DNA of 64,000 bases from Hydrogenophaga sp. (lineage in GTDB: Bacteria > Pseudomonadota > Gammaproteobacteria > Burkholderiales > Burkholderiaceae_C): positions 620,001 through 684,000 of the forward strand of contig NZ_JAUCZF010000001.1 in the NCBI RefSeq assembly GCF_030373245.1, in the 5' to 3' direction. A program made the position numbers and the translations under genes. The notes below the pieces were generated by a model that worked only from the letters and a program-made list of their open reading frames with translations, was not told the origin of the DNA and ran no database searches. Position 1 is the stretch's first letter; each line of letters opens with the position of its first letter. Below are positions 53,851 to 63,327 of the stretch, one piece after another.

Positions 53851-54783
53851 ATGACCGACCCGACCACACCCAGCCCGACGGACGCCGCCGCCGACGTGTC
53901 CCTGCCGTGTGTGATGGTGTTCAATACCAACGACCCCAGCGGCGCCGGCGGCCTGGCGGCCGACGTGACGGCCATGTCCAGTGCGTCGGTGCATGTGCTG
54001 CCCGTGCTCACCGGCACCTGGGTGCGCGACACCACCGAGATCCACGATCACATCGCGTTCGACGAAGAGGCGGTGTCGGACCAGGCGCGCTGCGCTCTGG
54101 AAGACATCCCGGTGGCGGCCTTCAAGGTCGGTTTCGTCGGCAGCCCGGAAAACCTGGCAGCCATCGCAGAGATCACGACCGATTACGCCAACGTGCCGGT
54201 CGTCACCTACATGCCCGATCTGTCCTGGTGGGACGAACTGGCGATCGACACCTACCTCGATGCATGCGTTGAGCTGCTGCTGCCGCAGACCACGGTGCTG
54301 GTGGGCAACCACAGCACGCTGTGCCGCTGGCTGCTGCCCGACTGGGAAGGCGACAAGCCACCGCCGCCGCGCGAGGTGGCGCGTGCCGCCGCGGTGCATG
54401 GCGTGCCCTACACGCTGGTCACGGGCTTCAATGCCGCCGATCAGTACCTGGAAAGCCACCTCGCCAGCCCCGAGACCGTGCTGGCCAGTGCGCGCTACGA
54501 GCGTTTTGAGGCCACCTTCAGTGGCGCCGGAGACACTCTGTCGGCTGCTTTGTGCGCGTTGATTGCAGGCGGCTCCGACCTGCAGGCGGCCTGCGCCGAA
54601 GCGCTGACCTACCTGGACCAGTGTCTGGACGCCGGATTCCAGCCCGGCATGGGCCATGCCGTGCCGGATCGCCTGTTCTGGGCCCACGACGAGACCGACG
54701 GCGCCGCTCCAGGCGACGCCGAAGACAGCCCCGAGAGCGCCATCGATCCCGATGATTTCCCGCTGGACACTACGCGCCACTGA
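53851..54783 (+). CDS. thiD: HMP/HMP-P kinase-like protein (ThiD family)
   Basis: About 310 aa PfkB/ThiD-fold kinase. The N-terminal motif reads NTNDPSGAGGLAADVTAM, where ThiD proteins usually have AGSDPSGGAGIQAD; the ATP/anion site FSGAGDTLSAAL and KVGFVGSPEN (usually KxGMLGS) are present. It would phosphorylate hydroxymethylpyrimidine for thiamine. The changed first motif leaves some doubt. The C-terminal tail is acidic. ATG at 53851 chosen; the frame begins at 53791. Confidence 0.8.
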   Translation: MTDPTTPSPTDAAADVSLPCVMVFNTNDPSGAGGLAADVTAMSSASVHVLPVLTGTWVRDTTEIHDHIAFDEEAVSDQARCALEDIPVAAFKVGFVGSPENLAAIAEITTDYANVPVVTYMPDLSWWDELAIDTYLDACVELLLPQTTVLVGNHSTLCRWLLPDWEGDKPPPPREVARAAAVHGVPYTLVTGFNAADQYLESHLASPETVLASARYERFEATFSGAGDTLSAALCALIAGGSDLQAACAEALTYLDQCLDAGFQPGMGHAVPDRLFWAHDETDGAAPGDAEDSPESAIDPDDFPLDTTRH

Positions 54784-54841
54784 CTGCCCGGGGCCTGGCC
54801 GCCCGTGTGAACCGCTGGGGGATGTCGAATGCGGGACACTC

Positions 54842-54856
54842 GCGCTGAGGCGCCTA
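54842..54856 (+). repeat. 15-bp element upstream of hemL, also at 18941
   Basis: GCGCTGAGGCGCCTA, 48 nt before the hemL ATG, followed by CACCTTTAGACC. The same 15 bases occur at 18941-18955. Possible promoter or binding site. Confidence 0.4.
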
Positions 54857-54904
54857 CACCTTTAGACCAACCCCACCACGACAAAGAGACCCGAGACAAC
54901 TGCC

Positions 54905-56200
54905 ATGACCGACCGCAACCAAGCCCTGTTTGAACGTGCCAAGACCCTGATTCCCGGCGGCGTGAATTCGCCCGTTCGCGCCTTCAAGGCGGTGGGCGGC
55001 ACACCGCGCTTTGTGCAGCGGGCTCAGGGCGCCCATTTCTGGGATGCTAACGGTCAGAAATACATCGACTACATCGGTTCCTGGGGCCCGATGATCCTGG
55101 GCCACGGTCACCCTGCGGTGCTGGAGGCGGTGCAAAAGGCGGCGCTCGACGGCTTCTCATTTGGCGCGCCCACCGAGCGCGAGGTCGAGCTGGCCGAGGC
55201 CATCGTAGAGCTGGTCCCCAGCATCGACATGGTGCGCCTAGTGAGCTCGGGCACCGAAGCCGGCATGAGCGCCATCCGCCTGGCCCGCGGCGCCACTGGG
55301 CGCAAAAAGATCATCAAGTTCGAAGGCTGTTACCACGGCCATGCCGACGCGCTGCTGGTCAAGGCCGGCTCGGGCCTGGCCACCTTCGGCAACCCCACCA
55401 GCGCGGGCGTGCCGCCCGAGGTGGTGCAACACACCATCGTGCTCGAATACAACAACATCGAGCAGCTCGAAGCGGCATTCAAGGAACACGGCGCCGAAGT
55501 CGCCTGCCTGATGATCGAGCCCATCGCAGGCAACATGAACTTCGTTCGCGCGTCGGTGCCGTTCATGACGCGCTGCCGCGAGCTGTGCACCCAGCACGGT
55601 GCCCTGCTCGCGTTTGACGAGGTGATGACGGGTTTTCGCGTGGCACTCGGCGGCGCACAAAGCGTCTACGCGAAGCTGATTCCCGGCTTCGAGCCCGACA
55701 TGACGGTCATGGGCAAGGTGATTGGCGGCGGCATGCCGCTGGCCGCGTTTGGCGCCAAGCGCGCGGTGATGGAGCAGCTCGCGCCGCTCGGCGCGGTCTA
55801 CCAGGCCGGCACCCTGAGCGGCAACCCGGTGGCCACGGCCTGCGGACTGGCCACGCTGAAAGAAATCAGGAAGCCCGGCTTTTTTGAAGCGCTGTCGGCC
55901 ACAACCCAATCGCTGGTGAGCGGGCTGACCGGCGCTGCGGCCGCAGAAGGCGTGACGCTGTGCGGCGACAGCGAAGGCGGCATGTTCGGCATCTTCTTGT
56001 TTGCCGAGCTGCCGCAGAACTACGCCAAGGTCATGACCACCGACGGTCCCACCTTCAACAAGCTGTTCCACGGTCTGCTGGATCGCGGCGTCTACATCGC
56101 GCCCGCGCTGTACGAAGCCGGCTTTGTCAGCGCTGCACACACCGCACAAGACATTGCGGACACCGTGGCAGCAGCCCGCGAAGTCTTCAAGACGCTGTAA
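54905..56200 (+). CDS. hemL: Glutamate-1-semialdehyde 2,1-aminomutase
   Basis: About 431 aa, the usual length. It shows [66 protein letters not shown] and the PLP-lysine in [17 protein letters not shown]. It makes 5-aminolevulinate for haem. AAAGAGA-type bases lie before the ATG. A 15-bp motif upstream recurs at 18941. Confidence 0.96.
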   Translation: MTDRNQALFERAKTLIPGGVNSPVRAFKAVGGTPRFVQRAQGAHFWDANGQKYIDYIGSWGPMILGHGHPAVLEAVQKAALDGFSFGAPTEREVELAEAIVELVPSIDMVRLVSSGTEAGMSAIRLARGATGRKKIIKFEGCYHGHADALLVKAGSGLATFGNPTSAGVPPEVVQHTIVLEYNNIEQLEAAFKEHGAEVACLMIEPIAGNMNFVRASVPFMTRCRELCTQHGALLAFDEVMTGFRVALGGAQSVYAKLIPGFEPDMTVMGKVIGGGMPLAAFGAKRAVMEQLAPLGAVYQAGTLSGNPVATACGLATLKEIRKPGFFEALSATTQSLVSGLTGAAAAEGVTLCGDSEGGMFGIFLFAELPQNYAKVMTTDGPTFNKLFHGLLDRGVYIAPALYEAGFVSAAHTAQDIADTVAAAREVFKTL

Positions 56201-56254
56201 CGAAACCAGGCAAGTCGCGCGGAGAGAAGTGCCTGGTTCTAGGGCCACCGCGGA

Positions 56255-56330
56255 ACCGGCTTTGGCGGGCCGCCAGTGGCGCCCCCTTGAGGGGGTGACG
56301 CGCCGCAGGCGCGTCGCAGGGGTGGGTCAA
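56255..56330. repeat. GC-rich repeat between hemL and purH
   Basis: GGAACCGGCTTTGGCGGGCCGC, a stem CCCCC-TTGA-GGGGG (56282-56295), then a stem GACGCGCC-GCA-GGCGCGTC (56297-56315). It is the reverse-orientation relative of the phrB repeats and may end both convergent transcripts. Confidence 0.6.
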
Positions 56331-56332
56331 AC

Positions 56333-57919
56333 TCAGTGCCTGAAGTGCCGGACCCCAGTCGTCACCATGACCACACCGCGCTCATCCGCTGCATCGATCA
56401 CCTCCTGGTCGCGCATCGAACCACCCGGCTGGATGACGCAGCTGGCGCCGGCATCGACCACCACATCCAGGCCATCGCGGAACGGGAAAAAGGCATCGCT
56501 GGCCACCGCCGTGTCCGCCAGCGAGAGCTGGGCGTGACCGGCCTTGATGCTGGCGATGCGCGCCGAATCCAGGCGACTCATCTGGCCAGCGCCCACGCCC
56601 ATGGTCATGCCGCCTTTGCAGAACACGATGGCGTTGGATTTGACGAACTTGGCCACTTTCCACGCGAACAGCAGGTCGTCGAGCTGTTGCTCGGTGGGCT
56701 GCTTTTTCGTGACCACCTTCAGGTCGGTCCGCGAGAGCACATGGTTATCGGCGCTTTGCATTAACAGGCCCGAGCCGATGCGCTTGATGTCGGTGAGGTT
56801 CAGACCTTGGTCCCACGCTGTTACCCCCCCCGGCGGCAACGCAATCTCCAGCACCCGAACATTGGCTTTGGCCTGAAAGATGGCCAGCGCTTCGGCTGAA
56901 TAGCTTGGCGCCATCAGCACTTCGACAAACTGTTTGCTCACCGCCTCGGCCGCGGCCTTGTCCACCGGACGGTTGAAGGCAATGATGCCGCCAAAGGCAC
57001 TGGTCGGATCGGTCTGGAAGGCTTTGCTGTAGCTCTCCAGTGCGTCTCGTCCCACGGCCACGCCGCAGGGGTTGGCGTGCTTCACGATCACGCAGGCGGG
57101 CGCCTCAAAGCTCTTGACGCATTCCCAGGCAGCATCGGCGTCGGCGATGTTGTTGTAGCTCAGCTCCTTGCCCTGCAACTGCCTGGCTGTGACCAGCGAG
57201 CCGGGCGCCGGAAACAGGTCGCGGTAGAAAGCCGCCGTCTGGTGCGGATTCTCGCCGTAGCGCAGGTCCTGCAGCTTGACGAAACGGCCGTTGGCCTGAC
57301 CCGGGAATTCGCTGCGCGTGGGTACGCTGACGCCCTCCTCGAAGGAGATGCTCGAGAGGTAATCGCTGATGGCGCCGTCGTACTGGCTGATGCGGTTGAA
57401 CGCCGCCACCGACAGCGCGAAGCGGGTCTTGTCGCTGAGCCGGCCGCTGGTCCTGAGCTCCTCGATCACCGCCGCGTACTGAGCCGCATCGGTCAGCACC
57501 GCCACGTCTTTCCAGTTCTTGGCCGCGCTGCGCACCATGGCTGGGCCACCGATGTCGATGTTTTCGATTGCGTCGTCCAGGGTGCAGCCCGGCCTGGCCA
57601 CGGTGGCCTCGAAGGGATAGAGGTTCACCACCAGCAGGTCGATGGTTTCGATGCCATGGGTCTTCAACGCCGCCATGTGCTCGGGCAGGTCGCGGCGCGC
57701 CAGCAGGCCTCCGTGCACCTTGGGGTGAAGGGTCTTCACCCTGCCATCGAGCATTTCAGGAAACGAGGTGACCTCGGCCACCTCGGTGACGGGCAGGCCA
57801 GCTTCGGCCAGCAGCTTCGCGGTGCCACCCGTGGAGATCAGGGCCACGCCCAGGCCGTGCAGCGCTTGGGCAAGCTCGAAGATACCGGTTTTATCTGAGA
57901 CAGAGATGAGAGCGCGCAT
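56333..57919 (-). CDS. purH: Bifunctional AICAR formyltransferase / IMP cyclohydrolase
   Basis: About 528 aa. The N-terminal IMP cyclohydrolase domain ([47 protein letters not shown]) and the C-terminal AICAR transformylase domain ([54 protein letters not shown]) are both complete. It makes IMP in purine synthesis. It is downstream of fis on the same strand and flanked by GC-rich repeats. Confidence 0.96.
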   Translation of the reverse strand: MRALISVSDKTGIFELAQALHGLGVALISTGGTAKLLAEAGLPVTEVAEVTSFPEMLDGRVKTLHPKVHGGLLARRDLPEHMAALKTHGIETIDLLVVNLYPFEATVARPGCTLDDAIENIDIGGPAMVRSAAKNWKDVAVLTDAAQYAAVIEELRTSGRLSDKTRFALSVAAFNRISQYDGAISDYLSSISFEEGVSVPTRSEFPGQANGRFVKLQDLRYGENPHQTAAFYRDLFPAPGSLVTARQLQGKELSYNNIADADAAWECVKSFEAPACVIVKHANPCGVAVGRDALESYSKAFQTDPTSAFGGIIAFNRPVDKAAAEAVSKQFVEVLMAPSYSAEALAIFQAKANVRVLEIALPPGGVTAWDQGLNLTDIKRIGSGLLMQSADNHVLSRTDLKVVTKKQPTEQQLDDLLFAWKVAKFVKSNAIVFCKGGMTMGVGAGQMSRLDSARIASIKAGHAQLSLADTAVASDAFFPFRDGLDVVVDAGASCVIQPGGSMRDQEVIDAADERGVVMVTTGVRHFRH

Positions 57920-57989
57920 GTGAGGTATTGGAGGAGGAAGGTTTCAGATCGGTTGTCGAAATGCGCGCCGAACCGAGTGGGGGCACGCC

Positions 57990-58090
57990 ATTGAGGGGCA
58001 CCGTGGAACCGGCTTTGCCGGGCCACAGGTGCCGCTCCCTTCCCGCCGAAGGCGTGAGAAGGGGGTGACGCGAAGCGGCGCAGGGGGAGC
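57990..58090. repeat. GC-rich repeat between purH and fis
   Basis: GTGGAACCGGCTTTGCCGGGCC, then a GGTGCCGCTCCCTTCC segment with a longer insert and GTGACGCGAAGCGGCGCAGGGGG. It is a diverged copy of the repeat at 56255 in the same orientation. Part of the purH leader. Confidence 0.55.
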
Positions 58091-58091
58091 T

Positions 58092-58331
58092 CTATTCCAT
58101 CAGTTTGTGTTCGACCAGCTTCTTGCGCAAGGTGTTGCGATTCAGGCCGAGCCACTGGGCAGCGCGCGACTGGTTGTTCTGCGACTGCTGCATGACCACC
58201 TCCAGCAGGGGCTTTTCGACCGCTTTGACCAGCATCTCGTGCAGGCCGGCCGGATCGGTGCCATTGAGATCCTGGAAATAGGCCTCCAGGCTGGCACGAA
58301 CACAGTCGTGCAGGTTGTTCTGCTGGCTCAT
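58092..58331 (-). CDS. fis: Fis-family DNA-binding protein
   Basis: 79 aa with a C-terminal helix-turn-helix (QSQNNQSRAAQWLGLNRNTLRKKLVEHKL), the usual Fis size. It bends DNA and affects growth-phase transcription. It follows dusB, the classic dusB-fis order, and precedes purH. Confidence 0.9.
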   Translation of the reverse strand: MSQQNNLHDCVRASLEAYFQDLNGTDPAGLHEMLVKAVEKPLLEVVMQQSQNNQSRAAQWLGLNRNTLRKKLVEHKLME

Positions 58332-58392
58332 GCCATCACCTCCGTGCTGCGCACTCCGGCGGGAGCGTGTGGGGAGTGGTCCTGCGCTGTGA

Positions 58393-59433
58393 TCATGCGG
58401 CCAGTTTCCATTCTTCTTGTGACGGGTGGTGCGGCGCGTCGAGGCCAGCGGCCCAGGCGTCGAAGCTGTCGCGAACGCTATCGAGCTGAGCGCGAGCCGT
58501 GGTCAGCCCGTTGATGTGGGCGCGAAAACGGGCGACGGCGCCGGGTGGAAGCGGCAGCGCCTGCGCGTACCAGCCCAGGTGTTTGCGCGCGCTGCGCACG
58601 CCGGTGTGCTCGCCGTAGAGCGAATGGTGATCCTCAAGGTGATCGAGCAGCCAGCCTCTGACCTCCTTCAGGTCGGGGGGTGGGAGGTGTTCACCCGTGG
58701 CCAGAAAGTGTGCGATTTCACGGAAGATCCAGGGTCGCCCCTGCGCCGCACGACCGATCATGATGGCGTCGGCACCCGTGCGCGCGAGCACATCTTGCGC
58801 CACCTCGGGGCTGCTGATGTCGCCATTGGCCACCACCGGAATGCCCACGCGACTCTTGATGTGCGCCACCGTATCGTGTTCGGCGAAGCCTTTGTAGCCT
58901 TGCTCGCGCGTGCGGCCATGCACCGTGAGCATCTGCACGCCAGAGCGCTCGGCCGCCAGCGCGAGGCCTGGTGCATTGCGCACCTGGGCGCACCAGCCGG
59001 TGCGCATCTTGAGTGTGACGGGCACGCCATGCGGCAGGCAGGCAGCGACCACCGCCTCGACGATGCCAATGGCCAGCGCTTCGTCCTGCATGAGCGCCGA
59101 ACCGGCCCACTTGTTGCAGACCTTCTTGGCCGGACAGCCCATGTTGATGTCGATGATCTGCGCGCCGCGGTCGATGTTGTAGCGCGCGGCATCGGCCATC
59201 ATCTGCGCATCGGTGCCGGCGATCTGCACCGCAATTGGCGCCGCTTCACCCTCGTGGTTGGCGCGGCGCGAGGTCTTCAGGCTGTCCTGCAGATCAGGGC
59301 GCGAGGTCACCATTTCGCTCACCGCATAACCGGCCCCCAGCCGCTTGCACAGCTTGCGAAACGGCCGATCCGTGACGCCGGCCATGGGCGCGACGAACAA
59401 GGCATTGGGCAATGTGAACGGACCCAGTTGCAT
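58393..59433 (-). CDS. dusB: tRNA-dihydrouridine synthase B
   Basis: About 346 aa FMN barrel enzyme: FVAPMAGVTDRPFRKLCKRLGAG, INMGCPAKKVCNKWAGSAL with the catalytic cysteine, VTLKMRTGW, HGRTREQGYKG and GADAIMIGRAAQGRPWIF. It reduces uridines in tRNA. An ATTGTA/TACAAT -10-like site on the minus strand (59501-59506) lies about 70 nt upstream. Confidence 0.94.
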   Translation of the reverse strand: MQLGPFTLPNALFVAPMAGVTDRPFRKLCKRLGAGYAVSEMVTSRPDLQDSLKTSRRANHEGEAAPIAVQIAGTDAQMMADAARYNIDRGAQIIDINMGCPAKKVCNKWAGSALMQDEALAIGIVEAVVAACLPHGVPVTLKMRTGWCAQVRNAPGLALAAERSGVQMLTVHGRTREQGYKGFAEHDTVAHIKSRVGIPVVANGDISSPEVAQDVLARTGADAIMIGRAAQGRPWIFREIAHFLATGEHLPPPDLKEVRGWLLDHLEDHHSLYGEHTGVRSARKHLGWYAQALPLPPGAVARFRAHINGLTTARAQLDSVRDSFDAWAAGLDAPHHPSQEEWKLAA

Positions 59434-59500
59434 GGGGTGGGAGAATCAGGCGAGGGCAGTTGGTCGTGCGGCGCCGAGAGAACCTGGGCGTGGGAGGGGC

Positions 59501-59506
59501 ATTGTA
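59501..59506 (-). promoter_or_regulatory. Possible -10 element for dusB-fis
   Basis: The minus strand reads GATACAAT, with TACAAT a good -10 hexamer, in a local A-rich stretch. No good -35 is visible. It is 68 nt upstream of the dusB ATG. Confidence 0.3.
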
Positions 59507-59575
59507 TCTGCCTCTTTTTTTAGCAGGCGATATGCTCGCCACCGCTTCACCACCATCTGCCAGACACCACCCACC

Positions 59576-60061
59576 ATGCCCGACTGGATCCACTCTCTGA
59601 TGCAGGCGCTGGCCATGCCCGAATTGGGCCTGAGCACGGTGTTTGTGGTTTCCTTCCTGTCGGCCACCTTGCTGCCTCTGGGCTCGGAGGCGGTGGTGTT
59701 CGGTCTGCTCAAGCTCAACCCCGATCTGTTCTGGCCGACCATGGCCGTGGCCACCGCGGGCAACACCCTCGGGGGGGCGGTGTCCTGGCTCATGGGGTAT
59801 GGCGCCCACACCGCGGTCGACAAGGTGCGCCATGGCCAGCCGACCGAACTGCGCGCCTTGCGCTGGCTGGAGCGATTCGGTCCCAAGGCCTGCCTGCTGA
59901 GCTGGTTGCCGGGGGTGGGCGACCCGCTGTGTGCGGTGGCAGGCTGGCTGAAGTTTCCGTTCTGGCCTTGCGTGCTCTACATGGCCATCGGAAAGTTCGC
60001 GCGCTACGTCACGATGACGGCCGCACTGCTGTGGGTTTTCCCCGGGGGACTGCCGCTCTGA
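59576..60061 (+). CDS. YqaA/DedA-like membrane protein
   Basis: About 161 aa with several hydrophobic segments (LGLSTVFVVSFLSATLLPLGSEAVVFGLL, WLPGVGDPLCAVAGWLKFPF). It fits the YqaA branch of the SNARE-associated/DedA family, which is involved in membrane homeostasis. The frame begins at 59345, antisense to dusB; I use the ATG at 59576. Confidence 0.8.
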   Translation: MPDWIHSLMQALAMPELGLSTVFVVSFLSATLLPLGSEAVVFGLLKLNPDLFWPTMAVATAGNTLGGAVSWLMGYGAHTAVDKVRHGQPTELRALRWLERFGPKACLLSWLPGVGDPLCAVAGWLKFPFWPCVLYMAIGKFARYVTMTAALLWVFPGGLPL

Positions 60062-60111
60062 TCGGCGGAGCGATACTGCCGGTCTGACACCCGCTGCCTG
60101 ACCGACCTCTG

Positions 60112-61296
60112 ATGCACACCCCCACCCTGCCCAGCGCTGCCAGCACACCGCTGCCGCGCGCCCTCTGGGCGCTGATGGCGGGCAACTTCGTGATTGGCAC
60201 CGGGGTGATGGTGGTGCCTGGCACGCTCAACGACATCAGCATTTCGCTCGGCATATCGATCCCGCAGGCCGGTCAGCTGATCACAGCCGCGGCGATCCTG
60301 ATGGGGCTGGGTGCACCGATGTTCGCGTCGGTGGTCGCGGGCTGGGACCGGCGCCGCCTGCTCACCCTCTCCTTGATCTGGTACGGTGTTCTCACCGCCA
60401 TCTGCGCCGTCGCGCCGAGCTACACCGCGCTGCTGCCGCTGCGCGTGCTGGCGGTGATTGCTCCTGCGATCTTTACGCCTCAGGCTGCAGCCAGCGTGGG
60501 ACTGCTGGTGCCACCGGCGCAGCGCGGGCGCGCGGTGACTTTTGTGTTTCTCGGCTGGTCGGTGGCCTCGGTCATGGGAATGCCTTTGTCCGCCTGGATC
60601 GGCAACGACCTGGGCTGGCGCTGGGCGTTTGCGCTGGTGGCGCTGATGTCACTCATGAGCGCGGCCTGGGTCTGGCACGAGATGCCCAACGGCATCCGGC
60701 CCGCAGCCTTGTCGCGAAAGGCCTGGGGCAAGACTCTGGGCTCATCGGCGCTGATGTTGACCGTAGGTGTGACGCTGCTGATGTCATTTGCGCAGTTCAC
60801 GCTGTTCTCGTATTTCGCTCCCTATTTTGTGCAGACACTGGGTATGAGCGGCGGCGCGCTGTCGCTGATGTTTCTCTGGTTCGGCGCCTTCGGATTCCTG
60901 GGCAACGTCGGCCTGTCGCGCTGGATCGACCAGATCGGAGCACCTCGCGCCGCGCTATGGATGATGAGCGCGATGGCGATCTCGCTGCTGCTGTGGCCGC
61001 TGGGCCGGCTCGGCTTCTGGCAGCAGGCGCTGGTGCTGGTGCCCTGGGCCATCGGCTGCTTTGCGGCCAACTCTGCGCAACAGGCACGCCTGGTGAACCT
61101 GTCACCCGATCTGGCCTCGGCCACGATCGCACTCAACACCTCGGCCATGTACGGCGGTCAGGGACTGGGCGCGGCCCTGGGCGGTGTGCTGATCGCGCAA
61201 GGTCAGATGCTGCGCCTGCACGAAGTGGGGCTGGTGATGATGGGGCTGGCCATGGCCCTGAGCGTGTGGGCGGCGCGGCGGACGATGCGCGCCTGA
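60112..61296 (+). CDS. MFS transporter, DHA1-type
   Basis: About 394 aa with about 12 membrane segments and the A-like loop GWDRRRLLTLSLIW between segments 2 and 3, and AWIGNDLGWRWAF near segment 5. It resembles drug- or sugar-efflux transporters of the AraJ type. The substrate is unknown. It lies 50 nt after the YqaA-like gene. Confidence 0.85.
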   Translation: MHTPTLPSAASTPLPRALWALMAGNFVIGTGVMVVPGTLNDISISLGISIPQAGQLITAAAILMGLGAPMFASVVAGWDRRRLLTLSLIWYGVLTAICAVAPSYTALLPLRVLAVIAPAIFTPQAAASVGLLVPPAQRGRAVTFVFLGWSVASVMGMPLSAWIGNDLGWRWAFALVALMSLMSAAWVWHEMPNGIRPAALSRKAWGKTLGSSALMLTVGVTLLMSFAQFTLFSYFAPYFVQTLGMSGGALSLMFLWFGAFGFLGNVGLSRWIDQIGAPRAALWMMSAMAISLLLWPLGRLGFWQQALVLVPWAIGCFAANSAQQARLVNLSPDLASATIALNTSAMYGGQGLGAALGGVLIAQGQMLRLHEVGLVMMGLAMALSVWAARRTMRA

Positions 61297-61306
61297 TTTC
61301 ACCCTT

Positions 61307-62086
61307 TCAGAAACGCTCGTAAGGCATCAGGTAACGCCACTGGCCAACCGCCAGCCCGCCCAATCCGATGCGGCCCAGGCGCAGGCGGTGCACCGCCGTC
61401 GGGACCACGCCGGCACGCTCACAAAGGTGCGCCACCTGGCCGGGTCGCGTGTTTTTGATCGCCAGCCGCAGGCGGCGCTCACTTTGCCAGCTGGCCCGCG
61501 CACTCGGCACCGCCCAGCCTTCAAAAAACAGCGCCTGCTGGAACGATTTCAACACCGCATCGCGCCGCGCGGCGTCGTCCAGGCCCGGGTCATCGGCGAC
61601 GGTGACCAGCCATTCGTGCTCGATGGCCGCGCCCGCATCGGAAATCTTGCGCGCCACACCCGGGTTCTGCGTCCACACCATCAGGCCGCTGGCCAGCGGC
61701 GCCAGCGGGGCAGCGACCAGCAGCTTGTGCAGGTGAATCTTGAGGGGTCGCACTCCGGAACGGTCGCCCTTGAAACGTTGGCTGGGCACAAACCACTGTG
61801 CTGCCAGTGCGTCGGGAAGGGGCGCATCGCCGGGCAGGGTGATCTCGGGCAGCACCACCCCAGCAGGCTTGTGCCACACCAGCGTGACCGAGGCCAGATC
61901 TTCGAGCTGCGCCTTGGAGTCGAGGGTGACGGTCTGCCCGGCGGTCACGCGGGCCATGGGCGATTCCACCACCACGCCGTCCACCCGCACCCAGCCGCCA
62001 GCGATGTAGCGCTCGGCATCGCTGCGCGAACAGGGCAACTGCGCCGACAACCGCTTGGCCAGGCGCTGGGGTTCGGCGCCTGCCAT
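61307..62086 (-). CDS. RsuA/RluB-family pseudouridine synthase homologue lacking the catalytic Asp
   Basis: About 259 aa. An N-terminal S4 domain (RLAKRLSAQLPCSRSDAERYIAGGWVRVDG) and a pseudouridine synthase domain (WHKPAGVV, EHEWLVTV, RLRLGRIGLGGL) are clear. The catalytic motif, normally GRLDxDTxGLLL, here reads APLAPLASGLMVW: Arg and the essential Asp are replaced by Pro and Ala. It may bind rRNA without modifying it. The ATG at 62086 was chosen; a TTG at 62101 overlaps the ychF stop (TTGA). Confidence 0.8.
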   Translation of the reverse strand: MAGAEPQRLAKRLSAQLPCSRSDAERYIAGGWVRVDGVVVESPMARVTAGQTVTLDSKAQLEDLASVTLVWHKPAGVVLPEITLPGDAPLPDALAAQWFVPSQRFKGDRSGVRPLKIHLHKLLVAAPLAPLASGLMVWTQNPGVARKISDAGAAIEHEWLVTVADDPGLDDAARRDAVLKSFQQALFFEGWAVPSARASWQSERRLRLAIKNTRPGQVAHLCERAGVVPTAVHRLRLGRIGLGGLAVGQWRYLMPYERF

Positions 62087-62097
62087 GTGAGTCACGC

Positions 62098-63189
62098 TCA
62101 AGAAGAGAACAGGAAGTTCATGACGTCGCCATCTTTCACGACGTACTCCTTGCCCTCGGCGCGCATCTTGCCAGCGTCTTTGGCACCCTGCTCACCCTGG
62201 TAGCTGATGAAGTCGTCGAAGGCGATGGTCTGGGCGCGGATGTAGCCCTTCTCAAAATCGGTGTGGATCACGCCGGCGGCCTGCGGGCCGGTGTCGCCCT
62301 TGTGGATGGTCCACGCACGCACCTCTTTCACCCCGGCGGTGAAGTAGGTTTGCAGCCCGAGCAGTTGGTAGGCCGCGCGGATCAGTCGGTTCAGCCCTGG
62401 CTCGTCCTGCCCCAGCTCCTTCAGGAATTCAAGGCGGTCGGCGTCGTCCATCTCGGACAGCTCGGCCTCGATCTTGGCGCAGATCGCCACCACCGGCGCA
62501 TTCTGTTTGGCCGCGAAGGCCTGCAGACGATCCAGGAACGGGTTGTTCTCAAAACCGTCCTCGGCCACGTTGGCCACGAACATCGCCGGCTTGGCGGTGA
62601 TCAGGAAAAACTGCTTGAGCTGGGCCTGTTCTTCCTTGCTGAAGGCGATCGTGCGCACCGGCTGGGTGTCGTTGAGCGCCACCTGACAACGCTCCAGAAT
62701 CGCCACCTGCTTGATCGATTCCTTGTCGCCCGAGCGCGCCGTTTTTTGCACGCGGTGCAAAGCTTTTTCCACCGCGGCCAGATCGGCAAGACACAGCTCG
62801 GTCTGGATCACCTCGATGTCGGCAATCGGGTCGACCTTGTTGGCCACGTGAATCACGTTCGGGTCTTCAAAACAACGCACCACGTTGACGATGGCATCGG
62901 TCTCGCGGATGTGCGCCAGAAACTTGTTGCCCAGCCCTTCGCCCGTGCTCGCCCCGGCCACCAGGCCGGCGATGTCCACGAACTCCACAATGGCCGGCAC
63001 CACGCGCTCGGGCTTGACGATTTCCGCCAGCTGGGCGAGCCGAGGATCGGGCACTTCCACCACCCCGGTGTTGGGCTCAATGGTGCAGAAGGGGTAATTC
63101 TCGGCCGCGATGCCGGCTTTGGTCAGCGCGTTGAAGAGGGTGGACTTGCCAACGTTGGGCAGGCCCACGATGCCGCATTGAAGGCTCAT
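62098..63189 (-). CDS. ychF: Ribosome-binding ATPase YchF
   Basis: About 363 aa, the usual length. Obg-type P-loop [46 protein letters not shown]-type [14 protein letters not shown] region ([11 protein letters not shown]) and the C-terminal TGS domain ([30 protein letters not shown]). It hydrolyses ATP rather than GTP and binds ribosomes. Confidence 0.95.
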   Translation of the reverse strand: MSLQCGIVGLPNVGKSTLFNALTKAGIAAENYPFCTIEPNTGVVEVPDPRLAQLAEIVKPERVVPAIVEFVDIAGLVAGASTGEGLGNKFLAHIRETDAIVNVVRCFEDPNVIHVANKVDPIADIEVIQTELCLADLAAVEKALHRVQKTARSGDKESIKQVAILERCQVALNDTQPVRTIAFSKEEQAQLKQFFLITAKPAMFVANVAEDGFENNPFLDRLQAFAAKQNAPVVAICAKIEAELSEMDDADRLEFLKELGQDEPGLNRLIRAAYQLLGLQTYFTAGVKEVRAWTIHKGDTGPQAAGVIHTDFEKGYIRAQTIAFDDFISYQGEQGAKDAGKMRAEGKEYVVKDGDVMNFLFSS

Positions 63190-63327
63190 GTCGGGACTTT
63201 CGGGTTCTGTGGGTAACCCGGCATTTTACGGGGCTGCCCCTGCGTCATCGATGCCGACATGCGACGAACCGCAGATGACTTCACCCTGTGATGCGTCCGA
63301 AAACCGCCTGCCCATTGCCCAGCCCGT

